Source of the DNA: Eutreptiella sp. 'Long Island Sound 2002'
Taxonomy: Eukaryota; Euglenozoa; Euglenophyceae; Eutreptiales; Eutreptiaceae
DNA: 64,000 nt
Assembly: GCA_964036045.1 (NCBI GenBank)
Contig: OZ038392.1
Span: forward strand, 19,358,612 to 19,422,611
Direction of reading: 5' to 3'
Part shown: positions 44,344 to 54,645 of the stretch, one piece after another
How the letters are laid out: each line of letters opens with the position of its first letter
Position numbering within the stretch: position 1 is the stretch's first letter
Made by a program: the position numbers and the translations under genes
Notes under the pieces: model-generated
Database searches by the model: none
Told to the model about the DNA's origin: nothing
The model's input: the letters and a program-made list of their open reading frames with translations, nothing else

Positions 44344-46680
44344 TCAGCAACTAGGATGTCCCCTGTTGCTACAGGGGTTGGCTCCTGTGGTTCCGTATAC
44401 AGATAAGTCCCCATAACAACATTTCCCTCTGGCCCGGTCCACTGTCCCACGTCCGGCTGCCCCAGACCTGGGTAGCTCAGCTAGATCGTTTGGAAATTCA
44501 TCGGCAGCTATTGGTATACTGCTGGTTGCGGCTGTTGTCCCATCGGCAGAAGACGTGGATCCCATGCGCTTGTAGACAGTGTTTGGGTAATTTCATTCCA
44601 GATCGCGGCTCCACCAAGTCCTTGATTCAGGGGTGTGGGAACCTCCCCCATACCCACTAAAAACGGGTGGACTGCATGTATACCTCCTGTTTGTTGGTTT
44701 GACTCACCATAACTGATGGCTGCAGACCCTCCCGCAGGAGGAGGTAGGGGCGAGGCCACTACTCCTTGCGGGGGCGGAGGTAGGGGCGAAGCCACTGCCA
44801 ACGCCTCTCGAGCTTCACCTATCTCTTGTCGCACCGTCTACTTTATAGTTGCCCGAATCTCTGCCCAGTCTTCCCTATCCAAGGTGATGGTACCTTTGGA
44901 GCGCGTCGGTTGTTCAGCTTGTGCCATATCTTCCCAATCTTGCCTCGCCCGGCTTCTGGTCACATTCTCCGGTGCACTCAGTTGTTCTCCTCACTTGAAT
45001 CATCATTGTATGTGTATCATCCGGCCTTCCTGAGATGGATTCTTTCTGTCTCTGTGCAACAGCAACAACGACAGCCATGGCCAAGGCGGTCATGAGATGC
45101 GTCATCTTGATCTCCAGCTGGACACTGCGTCCTTCCGTGTTAAACTTCAACTCTTGGTGATGTTCACTGATCCACTTCGACCAAAAGGCAACTTCCACAG
45201 AGGGACAATGCAGCTCATACCATGCTTCCCGTTCTCGCAGCCTCCACTCTTATCACCTCCAGTCGGGATCTTGATCTTGCCGTAGTTCCACTCCCAAGAT
45301 GTCCATAGTCGGCCTTTGTGGTCGTCACAGTTGTGATAAACTCCGCAAGCGTGTTTGTCCCAAACCTCTTGAATCGTCATCTCATCATAGATTTGCCTAT
45401 GGACCTTCCTTATCTTATTCTTGTAAGTGATATCTCCGACCATCTCGTCATGCTTGGGGACGTGAAAGTTCTCGATCTTCACTGGGCGGACCCTGAGATT
45501 CAGGTCGATGCCGTTCAAGGAGTACAACAAATCATCCTCGCATCCTCCGTTGTAGCCGACCACCATGGGGTCGCTCGGGTTCAATCCCAGATTTCTGCGG
45601 AGGCGCTGGGGATAACCCACCACACGTTCTTTACTTTGTTTGTCGTCCTGCATCAGGGTTGTGTCTCCTGCTCGTCGTATTGCGACCCAAGGGATAGCTG
45701 TCATTGTGAAGTGGGCTATTGCAAAAGTAATCCGGTCCTGGATCAAAAGCTCTTCCCATTTACAAGGCTCCTTCACGTGCCACCAATCCCAAGAATCATC
45801 GCATCCTTGAACTCCACACTCCGCTGGATATTGTTGGCCTTTCACCGAGTGTTCTTCTTGGTCATAAATTGCTATAATCTTGGTTAAGCCGACCATAGAG
45901 TACCACCATAGTGGTGATGTTGCTTCAGGGTTGGCTATGCCGTGTGATGCCGGGGCAGGCAAGGAAGTGTGGGACGGTGCCACAACAAATCCCTTGCCAC
46001 CTTGGTTTGTTCATACAATACCTCACCGGATGAGGAAGTGCGGGACAAAGCCACATTTGCCTCCTCATGACTCTTTGGGTCATCACTGATCACGATCTCT
46101 TCTGGACTCTTGTTTCTGATCCTGCTCTAGTGTGACTCTTCATCCGTTTCTTGCTCGACATTGGACCATCGGTCCCTGCCACTGCCCCATATTCCATCAT
46201 ACCATGGGAGACTGCTTTCGTCTTGACTCCGTGGATGCTGATGGTGACGACCCTCGAGTTCATTCCTTCGATATGTGCCATCACTCCAAGTGACAATCTT
46301 CGTCTGGCCCTTGCCTTTGCCCTTGCCTTTGCTTCTTACTTGTCTCCACCCTTCTTCTCGCTGTGGGGATTGCTGATACATTGGCCGTGATGTTGATCTG
46401 TGTGCGAAACCTCCTTCATTGTCCACCCTTTGTCGCTTGTCTGCATGACCTTCAAGATTTCCGCTTGTGTTACTCGCGGCCGATACCGACTTTCACTCTT
46501 TTTCACCCAGCCTGACGTGTTCGAACTTGTGCTTGTGGGTGTTCTCCAATCTCCTCGTCCTCCGTACCATTGTTCTGATTGCGCCTTTCCGTATCCTTTT
46601 CCTTTATGCTGTCCCATGTTGGACTGGTATTGAAATACATTTCGTTCTAGGTCACAGATATGTGATCTGGCGTCAGACAT
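44344..46680 (-). pseudogene. Unidentified broken gene in unit 3
   Basis: Copy of 36033-38369 with the same frame breaks; the 278-residue stretch is 45983-45147, here with LRRLRR changed to PQRLRR. Confidence 0.4.
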
Positions 46681-47059
46681 GTCGTGGTGGTGGCCGGCGA
46701 GATGAAAGCTACGCCTGCCGGCTAGGGCTCACAGTGGTGTAAGCCTGGCTGAACGAAGCAAGCCACTGCTTGTTACATCATGAATGTGTCTACATCACAT
46801 CCTCTGGATGAAAACACATAAGACCTATGCTCCTTGAGTACAACAACCAAAACACCAACAGCAACTTCACTACCACCCATCAGGCAGGTCACAATCGTCG
46901 CGTCCTTTATGCGCTCTGACTGGAACTAGTCGTAAAGTCATGATAGTCATCATCCCCTGATTAATCGGAAATTAATCGAAAAATTTTTTCCCAGATCCTT
47001 ATGGGTGTTGCTATGACCGTACAATGGGGATATCATCACCCCCCCCCCCCCGCACATAG

Positions 47060-48321
47060 CTAATGTCCCCTCATGCTACAGTTTTTCCACTCCTTGGCCC
47101 AATCTATTTGCAACAAGGGCTTGCCAGCCAAATACTGAAACAACTTCTCAGTAACAAAAGACCCTCACGGCTCGTAGGAGTTGTCTTTCGCAGACCATCC
47201 CAACCAATTCACCAAAAATTCATGTCGCTTCAGGGACGGATTCCACCGCACATCCACAATACGCTCACACACTCCATCGTCGTCATCAAGGTCCGTGAGC
47301 GTAGAGTGCTTAGACAGACGGCGGGGCGCAATGTGCTGCAAGGGGGTAACAACACCGGTCAACACATCATCCTCATAAGGCTTCAGCTGGTGTCGTGCAC
47401 GCACCTTAACAGTGCCCACTGGATCGACACAAACATTGTATGTGGTGTCTCCAACCCGGGAAAAGACCTCACACGGGCCATACCATTTGGCATCCAACTC
47501 ATCGCGTCCGCCAGCAGGCCCCAAGGGCGTAGTAGGGTTACGGACCCAGACCTTGTCACCTAGTGCACAGGGCTGGCGTCTCTCACAGTCCACATTACGT
47601 CGTCGGCGTAACTCCACCTTCTGTCGATAGAGGATAGAAGGGACCTTAAAATCAATGAAATCTTGCCGGCGATAGACGGCACTGGCTCGCACACATTCAC
47701 GGAGAACCGGTTGTGGGGCGCCACCAACACAACGATCTCTCCCGGTGACAATATTGTAAGGGCTCAGACCATCAGCTCTGGGCATATCCATGAGCTTACA
47801 TATGGCTCTAGGCATAGCCTCGACCCAAGTAAGCTTGCCACGTGTCTCATGGTGCATTTCTTTCAGGGAACGCCAGAGTTGCTGTTGGCTATTTCAGCAC
47901 TTCCATTCGCCTAATGGTTATAGGCCTCCGCCATGGCGTGGTGTACCCCCATGTGGGAACACATAGTCTGCCACCAACTGGATATAAACTGGGGGCCTCG
48001 ATCTGACGTGACATAAGAGGGTATACCCATGACATCCCATCCTCCCATGTGCAACATCTTGGTGGCCACTTGTTCACCGGTCAAGCCTTTCTTTCTCGGG
48101 GGGTGCCCCACCATCCAACCACTGTGTTTGTCGACTGCCAGGGGTATGGCATCATAGGTCTTACCATCATACTTCACCGACGGCATAGAAAACAAATCCA
48201 CCGCCACACTGACACCCACGGATTTAGGGACGTGTGCCCCACCCAATGGAACCTTTCGATATTGATCCGCCTTGTAGATGTCACAAGTAACACAACCCCG
48301 GTGCGGCTTTCGCATCAATCT
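47060..48321 (-). pseudogene. Ty3 integrase core and chromodomain
   Basis: Core segment 48318-47911: VAVDLFSMP (first Asp), VTSDRGPQF (second Asp), then AEAYNH, TAG, ANGSAE, with the catalytic Glu. The TAG occupies the Gln of the usual Y-H-P-Q-x-x-G-x-x-E pattern. A frame change near 47860 leads into 47857-47165: VEAMPRAICKLMDMP, YNIVTG, DKVWVRNP, WYGPCEV, then the chromodomain CERIVDVRWNPSLK, FLVNWLGWSAKDNSYEP. TGA at 47167-47165 interrupts just before the terminal helix. Confidence 0.88.
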
Positions 48322-49010
48322 CTATGCCTGGCAGTAATTTCCCCAATCAAAACGAGGGTTGGCAAAACGGATGAGGCGTTCCTTCTTCAGATGCCCACTA
48401 ATGTCATGTGTGGCTCGTCTCATTGGTGCCAAAAGTCCAGTAGGGACGCATAAAATACGTGGCCATACGTGGCCATACTCACCGCATTGGTGGCATTGTA
48501 CATTTGCAAGGTTCTTTGGATTCGTACATTCCACGGAACAATGTCCCGGTTGTCTACAGCGGAAGCATGTGAGTGGCCCCCTCGGCCTCACTGGGCTAGA
48601 CGAAGCTAAGCCTGGCGAGGTCGAGGTGGATGCTGTTGCCACCGACACCGAAGAGGTGGCATCTCGCATCGTGGCTTCTGAAGGCGGTGCTGACGGTGGC
48701 GTTGCCGGCATGATAGCTTCAGCCTGTGTGAAGGAATGTTCTTCTTCTCTTGCAAGCATACGTGCATACGAGGTACTCTTGTTGTTGGATGACAGATCGT
48801 GGCCAATTCTTGCCCTATTGTAGGCGGACACCCCATTCCCAATAAATTGCAATACGTCCTCCACGTTCATACGATACTGTTCGTAATTGGTGGTGAGGGT
48901 CATGACTCTGCCGTCATCCAGCTTGCTCACAGCCCCCTGCAACTTTTGAATAAAAGTCCTAGCCCCCATGTCATGGTCGTGACCCCTCGTTTGATTCCCA
49001 CTACAGACAA
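48322..49010 (-). pseudogene. gag C-terminus fused in frame to integrase zinc domain
   Basis: A single open frame. MGARTFIQKLQGAVSKLDDG and a helical capsid end are followed by a Ser/Pro-rich linker and two zinc knuckles: CFRCRQPGHCSVEC (canonical CX2CX4HX4C) and CHQCGEYGHVWPRILC (CX2CX4HX6C, probably made by the fusion). Directly after comes HDISGHLKKERLIRF, the His part of the integrase H2C2 finger. Ends at TAG 48324-48322, after which CVTCDIYK supplies the Cys pair. The duplicated TACGTGGCCA at 48460-48480 marks the deletion joint. The frame formally extends to 49083 but the last part is antisense of the Nudix gene. Confidence 0.8.
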
Positions 49011-49016
49011 CGCTCG

Positions 49017-49874
49017 ATGTCGAGTGCTCCCAATCACGCCGTCGTGTACCGTCTCGCGCTCGCATCCGACTGGGAGGCCGCAAAAGCGGCCGGTGTGGAC
49101 TACGCAGGGGAGGCGCTGGACAGTGCCAGCGGCTTCATCCATTTCTCGACGCTCGCGCAGGCACAAGAGACCGCCAAGCTGTACTTCAGGGGGAACGGGT
49201 CGGTGTGCCTGCTGACGGTCGACGTGGCAAAGCTGCCCCCGGGGGCGCTCAAGTGGGAGCCGGTGCCGCAGCGCAACGACCTGATGCCCCACCTGTACGG
49301 CCCCCTGCCACTCTCGGCGGTGGTGGGCGCCCGGCGCCTTGACCTGAGCGAAGAGGGGGTGCCGATGGTGCCCGCCGCCCTCCTCGGCACCGACCGCCCC
49401 GCCCCGACTCCGACGCCGTTCCGCATCAAGACCCTGGCGGATGGCGCCCCGTGCTCCATGGGCGTCGGGGTGGGCGTGTTCGTCGTCAACGAGGCGGCGC
49501 ACCCCGGGTGCGTCCTGCTCGGGAGGCGCAAGGGGTCGGACGGCAGCGGGACGTGGGCCCTCCCGGGGGGCCACCTGGACTTCGGGGAGACGTTCGAGGC
49601 GTGCGCCGCCCGGGAGGTGCGCGAGGAGACGGGGTGCGGGTGCGTCAGCGCCGAGTACGCGACGACGAACAACGCCGTCGACCTGCCCAACGCCTACCAC
49701 TACGTGGTGATTTTCGTGCTGCTGCGCACCACGGACGAGCCCCAGAACCTGGAGCCGGACAAGTGCGAGGGGTGGGAGTGGGTGCGCTGGGACAGCAACG
49801 CTTTTCCGCAGCCTCTGTTCAAGGCGTTGGACAACGTTCGGCAGGAAGGCTACCAGGTGCCGTTCCAGGCTTAG
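49017..49874 (+). CDS. DUF952-Nudix hydrolase fusion (NUDT15-like Nudix)
   Basis: Intact 285-residue intronless gene with strong C/G third-position use. Residues about 8-108 match DUF952: VVYRLALASDWEAA, GFIHFSTLAQ (39-48) and MPHLYGPLP (90-98). Residues about 148-280 are a Nudix domain; the box G185-x5-E191-x7-R199-E-V-x-E203-E204-x-G206 is complete, preceded by GTWALPGGHLDFGE as in NUDT15/MTH2-type enzymes. Nudix enzymes of this type hydrolyse (oxidised) nucleoside triphosphates to monophosphates using Mg2+ held by the box glutamates. Substrate is inferred from family only. The DUF952 role is unknown. No targeting peptide or membrane segment is evident. The gene begins a few bases after retroelement sequence on the other strand, so its promoter must lie in or have been displaced by that relic. 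Stop TAG at 49872. Confidence 0.9.
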   Translation: MSSAPNHAVVYRLALASDWEAAKAAGVDYAGEALDSASGFIHFSTLAQAQETAKLYFRGNGSVCLLTVDVAKLPPGALKWEPVPQRNDLMPHLYGPLPLSAVVGARRLDLSEEGVPMVPAALLGTDRPAPTPTPFRIKTLADGAPCSMGVGVGVFVVNEAAHPGCVLLGRRKGSDGSGTWALPGGHLDFGETFEACAAREVREETGCGCVSAEYATTNNAVDLPNAYHYVVIFVLLRTTDEPQNLEPDKCEGWEWVRWDSNAFPQPLFKALDNVRQEGYQVPFQA

Positions 49875-51775
49875 GCCTGTCTCAAGGTGGCACTCGTGCA
49901 CTGGCGCCGAGTCTCTGAATTCGCGCACCGATGGGCTTGTCTAGTTGCGCAAGCAGCGTTTCATCAATTTAAGAGTGTAGATAATAGGATTGACTCAGTT
50001 GTGTTTGCAAAAAGATCGCAATTACAACAATTGTTTTTCTGGAGCGCTGCCGAATTTCAAAATCCCGAATTGTTGCTTTACCCTGTGCGAAAGACAAACC
50101 TAAAGCAGCCAAGTTTTCCACGTATCCCTGAGAAAGCGCCCAACACCTAAGGGCAGGCCAATGCGATTGCCGCGGGATGCCAAAACTCGCCGCTAGATCT
50201 ACCGCCGACATTCATTCAATGCCAAACGGCGTGGGCCCTGCCAGAGATGGCTCTGCCTTGCCCATATGCCCGCTGCATACCCTGGTGTCAGACTCAGCTC
50301 GTCCTCACTGCGTGTCAGATCCGCTACCTCCGTTATTTGTGGGGTCATCATAGACCTGGACAGCCCTCGAGCACCATGCGGTGAGCAGGGTCATCTTCGT
50401 ACGGACGGGGAATAAAGTGGCTCTGCTTTGTCCTTCCTTCAGTCGCTTGTAGCGGCCGCATGCCTGGATGCTTGGATGAGCGCTACTGGCGTCACAATGT
50501 AGAGGCCGCATTAGTCATTGCAGGCCCCAGTCCCCCGCCAAACAGGGACAATGAACAAGCAACAGGAGTGGTCAAGCCCCGGATTGATACTTTAGAAGCG
50601 GGGCCTGTCCCAGCACAGCATGGCACCAGCTGTAATGGGACAGGCCGGGGGGCAGGGGGTGCCTGAAAAAACGGATATCATGAGGGGGTTTGCACCCCCC
50701 CCCCTCCCTCTTTTGAAACTGCTCTGGTGGGTGGGTGGGGGGGGGGTATGAGGGCATTTTATGGCGCAAACCCCCTTTTTCTCCATACTGCCTATGGTGA
50801 AAAAATGGTCGATGTCTGCCTAGAATCCTGCCAAAGCCCAAGGGGCATGCCCTTAGGGGCCGGGGAAGGGTCGAATTTGCCTTGCCTTCACGTTGCTGTG
50901 CAACACCGTCCAGTTTTTCCCCAAACCCCCCGATTATACCCCTGCGCAGCAAAAAATCCCCTTAAACCCCTCCCCCTTTTGTAAATTCTGGTCTGGAGGG
51001 GGCTTCGACCATGTGATCCCATGAGCCCCCCGCAGCACGGCCTTTCACACGCCCTTGTACGTTCGTGTCGTCCACTACTTTCGCAGAGGGCATCCAGTAG
51101 AGTTCTGCATTGTTTGTTCCCATGCAGAGCCTCCTCTATCCTGGCAAGTAACGCCCTACTCCACCCCCGTAACAACCTGAATGCCCCCCCCTACCCCTAG
51201 CCGCTTACTCTCTTTCAGCCTTTATGGCACCCCCCCCCCCCGCTTAGTGTCTCCCCTTTTGGAAGTCATGCCCCTTCGAGTGGGTCCAATCCAGTGGCTC
51301 TTGGGAGGTGGCAGTGTTGCACAGGGTGAGTCTACTAGGTTCCACCGACACGGTCGCTTAGCTCACCTTCATTAGCCCTCACCCCCCCTCCCTCGCTTAC
51401 CGGAGGACATGCCATCCGGCGGTAGCGACAGCAGTGAGGAGGGGGGGGGGTTCCGCAGAGAGCTCCCTCCCCTTCGAGGACAAGTGGTGCGGACGCAACA
51501 CCAACTGCTCGTCCCCGTCGATTCCAAGGTCCTTCAGCAGTGGTGACGGTAGAGGGAGGGCTGCCGGCCACCAACCCATTATTCCTGGAGTCCAGGGTGG
51601 CGAAAGGGCGAAGGGTGGCGGATGGAGGTTGAAAAGCAGTGCGAGCACGAGGCATGGCAGTGCCTGCATGTAGCATATTCATGGTGCAGGTGGGGGGTCT
51701 CACCGTGCACGCATGCACAGCTTCGTGCCCTTGCAATGGTGAAGTCAGGCATGCAAGAACGTGGAAGGTGTCGCG
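49875..51775. other. Intergenic, no gene supported
   Basis: Homopolymer C- and G-runs at about 50695, 50740, 51182, 51230 and 51438. Short C/T-rich stretches. The longest open frames are antisense-like and Pro/Arg-rich with no domain. No tRNA or rRNA seen. Confidence 0.5.
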
Positions 51776-51779
51776 CCCC

Positions 51780-51836
51780 CGGTTGTGGAGGGTTGTGGAG
51801 GGTTGTGGAGGGTTGTGGAGGGTTGTGGAGGGTTCG
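51780..51836 (+). repeat. 11-bp tandem repeat
   Basis: GGTTGTGGAGG repeats five times without change. Confidence 0.95.
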
Positions 51837-52289
51837 GCTGGTAAGTCGGCCATGCACGTACCTGCCCACATGCCCCCTTGGCTGTTGTACCTGGCCGGTA
51901 TGTTCCGTATGGTTTGTTTCTGTGCCGTGGATTGTCGGGCCCTTGCCGCTTTTGCCGCCTGCGACTGGCCAGCCAGGGTCCGAGGCGCCCCCTTGCTGTT
52001 CCCGTGGGGGACCTGGGCCTCACGCACACGGAAACGCAGCGAGGCAGGTTGTGGACGGCCTGAGGACAGAGATGTGCAGACAGCAAAAACAGTCAAACGA
52101 CCCCCGCAACAACCCGCACAACCCCAATACGCCAACCAGGGGGGGGGGGGGGGTTCTGAGAAATCCGATAGCGTGGGGGGTTTTGAACCCCCCCCTTTTT
52201 AAAAATGGTCCGAGGGGGGGGTTTAAGGGTGTTTTTCGACGCAGACACATCATTTGTGCGATTTTTTTTGGTGGTATTCTTTTGGACTG

Positions 52290-53515
52290 CACATCCAAAG
52301 TTTTGTCCTTGCCCCCATTTCAGCCACTTTTGATTTTGTCCCCTTAGCTAGGGACCCCCCATAATGCAGGGGTGACCTGGCATTTCCGCCCTTTTTTGCA
52401 CATTTCTGATTTTGCCCCCCGCTCTGAAGCGGTGGGGATCCCCGAGGCGGCAGGGGTGATGTAGCCACCTTGCCCATTTATGGGCCACTTCTGATTTTGC
52501 CCCCCGCTCTGAAGCGGTGGGGATCCCCGAGGTGGCAGGGGTGATGTAGCCACGTTGCCCATTTATGGGCCACTTCTGATTTTGCCTCCCGCTCTGAAGC
52601 GGTGGGGATCCCCGAGGCGGCAGGGGTGACGTAGCCACGTTGCCCATTTATGGGCCACTTCTGATTTTGCTGCCCGCCGTGAAGCGGTGGGGATCCCCGA
52701 GGCGGCAGGGGTGATGTAGCCACCTTGTCCATTTATGGGCCACTTCTGCTTTTGCCCCCCGCTCTCAAGCGGTGGGGATCCCTGAGGCGGCAGGGGTGAC
52801 GTAGCCACGTTGCCCATTTATGGGCCACTTCTGATTTTGCCCCCCGCTCTGAAGCGGTTGGAATCCTCGAGGCGGCATGGGTGATGTAGCCACCTTGCCC
52901 ATTTATGGGCCACTTCTGATTTTGCCCCCCGCTCTGAAGCGGTGGGGATCCTCGAGGCGGCAGGGGTGACGTAGCCACCTTGCCCATTTATGGGCCAATT
53001 CTGATTTTGCCCCCCGCTTTGAAGCGGTGGGGATCCCCGAGGCGGCAGGGGTGACGTAGCCACGTTGCCCATTTATGGGCCACTTCTGATTTTGCCCCCC
53101 GCTGTCAAGCGGTGGGGATCCCCGAGGCGACAGGGGTGATGTAGCCACCTTGCCCATTTATGGGCCACTTCTGATTTTGCCCCCCGCTTTGAAGCGCTGG
53201 GGATCCCCGAGGCGGCAGGGATGACGTAGCCACCTTGCCCATTTATGGGCCACTTCTGATTTTGCCCCCCGCCCTGAAGCGGTGGGAATCCCCGAGGCGG
53301 CAGGGGTGACGTAGCCACCTTGCCCATTTATGGGCCACTTCTGATTTTGCTGCCCGCCCTGAAGCGCCGGGGATCCCCGAGGCGGCAGGGATGACGTAGC
53401 CACCTTGCCCATTTATGGGCCACTTCTGATTTTGCCCCCCGCTTTGAAGCGGTGGGGATCCCCGAGGCGGCAGGGGTGACGTAGCCACCTTGCCCATTTA
53501 TGGGCCACTTCTCCC
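52290..53515 (+). repeat. 85-bp minisatellite, array 2 (13 copies plus a diverged start)
   Basis: GCCCCCCGCTCTGAAGCGG-type segments recur every 85 bases from 52415 to 53435. Each unit has GGCGGCAGGGGTGA-GTAGCC, CACCTTGCCCATTTATGGGC and CACTTCTGATTTTGC. The first ~100 bases (52290-52394) hold a more diverged unit. Same strand as array 1 at 15134. All three minus-strand frames are nearly free of stops, which creates spurious 84-codon frames. Confidence 0.97.
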
Positions 53516-53532
53516 CGGAACGACTTCTGATT

Positions 53533-53738
53533 TTGCTCCCTTTGTTGGTCGTATTTTCCTTTCTTTTGCTCGTATGCATGTGTTTTTTTTAGGTAAGTGG
53601 TGGCAGGGGCGGTTCCCCTGATGAAATGTAGCAGGTTGCTCCCTTTGTTGGTCGTATTGTCCTTTCTTTTGCTCGTATGCATGTGTTTTTTTTAGGTAAC
53701 TGGTCGCAAGGGCGGTTCGCCTGATGAAATGTAGTAGG
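53533..53738 (+). repeat. 102-bp tandem pair at the minisatellite edge
   Basis: TTGCTCCCTTTGTTGGTCGT to CTGATGAAATGTAG-AGG occurs twice, head to tail, with about five differences. Confidence 0.9.
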
Positions 53739-53739
53739 T

Positions 53740-54645
53740 ATCGAGGTCAACATTCGCCGCAACGCGACCGGAGTAGGCGCCACTTGTTGCATTTTGCTGC
53801 TCTTTTTGCATCCCTTTGTGCAATTCCATTTCCATGCTACATACGACTTCCGTCCCTTACAGCTCTTAAGGTACACTCTCCAATGTCGCGTGATGAGTTG
53901 CTGCCTACGGCCGTGGGGAAAACACGAGTACAAGGTCTCGCGTGCACTAGAACACAATATCAATTGGGTATTGTGGGTTGCCGGACGGCATGCTCTAGTA
54001 TTTCTATGCTTTTGGGCACCACCCTCGCTTGCGGGACATTAGCTTTGACAGCATATTCCGTCTTGTACGCCACGTGTGTCGCCACTACGGCTCATGCTAG
54101 TTTCGGAGCCAACAACAATGCAACCGGTGCTACCTTCTCCGAGGCAGCCGAAGCGTTGCAGTTGTCCAATCATTTGGAGGTTGCTTCCCTTGCATCCTTA
54201 TTTCCTCGACCACACAACCATCTTTCACCATGCATTGGATCCGTTGCTCCTTCGTGTCCCAGCGTCTCCATGTGTTTCTTGTGTGTCTCAGGTTGGGGCT
54301 ACTGTCCTCCTTCCATGGAAAGATATCGTTACTTCCTTAAAGGACTACATACACCGAGACTATGGTCACCGCCATTTCTTGGGTCTTCTGTACGGATACT
54401 ATTCAGTTGCTATGGGCCACAATGCTGGGAAGTATTGGTACCTGGATTCTCATGGTACAACCGTAGGGAAAGAGGCTGGTGTTACATACTTGCAATCCAC
54501 GGACTTAAAGCATTTGGTCCTGGATGTTCTTCAAGCAGATGCGTTAAACAGGTCTTCTTGGTGCGATTGTGGCAACGACGGAGGAAAGGAGTGTCCATAT
54601 CAAAGAGTTTTGGCGCAAGAAGGAGGTGCAATATACTATTGATTG
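53740..54645 (+). pseudogene. Possible cysteine peptidase relic (USP/OTU-like pattern)
   Basis: Two frames together suggest a papain-fold peptidase. In frame with 53874, YQLGIVGCRTACSSISMLLG resembles a catalytic-Cys segment, and FSEAAEALQLSNHLEVASL follows. From about 54240 the coding look moves to the next frame: VLLPWKDIVTSLKDYI, then FLGLLYGYYSVAMGH, KYWYLDSHGTTVGKEAG (the DSH fits a catalytic His) and LKHLVLDVLQAD. Peptidases with this layout occur beside zinc fingers in large transposons and viruses. Assignment is from pattern only. A further frame change near 54600 leads into the zinc-finger module. Confidence 0.35.

Larger units (their letters stand above)
43091..47251. repeat. ~4.16-kb tandem unit, copy 3
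   Basis: Third copy. Its right end runs on into the rest of the integrase (ACCGCAC followed by ATCCACAATACG), showing the unrearranged arrangement. It carries a six- to seven-base insertion near 46975 and a different C-run length. Confidence 0.97.
47060..49010 (-). mobile_element. Second Ty3/gypsy chromovirus, internally deleted
   Basis: Minus-strand order: gag end with zinc knuckles (about 49010-48480), integrase zinc domain, integrase core, chromodomain (47250-47060). Protease, RT and RNase H are missing. It differs in sequence from the element at 1-6913, so it is a separate lineage. Its right end stops within some tens of bases of the Nudix gene start. Its left part is copied in each tandem unit. 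Confidence 0.88.

Noticed and set aside
48927-49928. 333-codon minus-strand frame over the Nudix gene
   Set aside because: Antisense of a GC-rich gene with a complete Nudix box on the plus strand; no domain on the minus strand.
51335-52135. 266-codon minus-strand frame
   Set aside because: Pro/Ser/Arg-rich, covers an 11-bp tandem repeat and G-runs; no recognisable domain.
52395-53515. Repeated 84-codon minus-strand frames and a CRISPR-like look
   Set aside because: Frames are by-products of the 85-bp unit (three units per 255 bases). Units are contiguous with no unique spacers and the host is eukaryotic.
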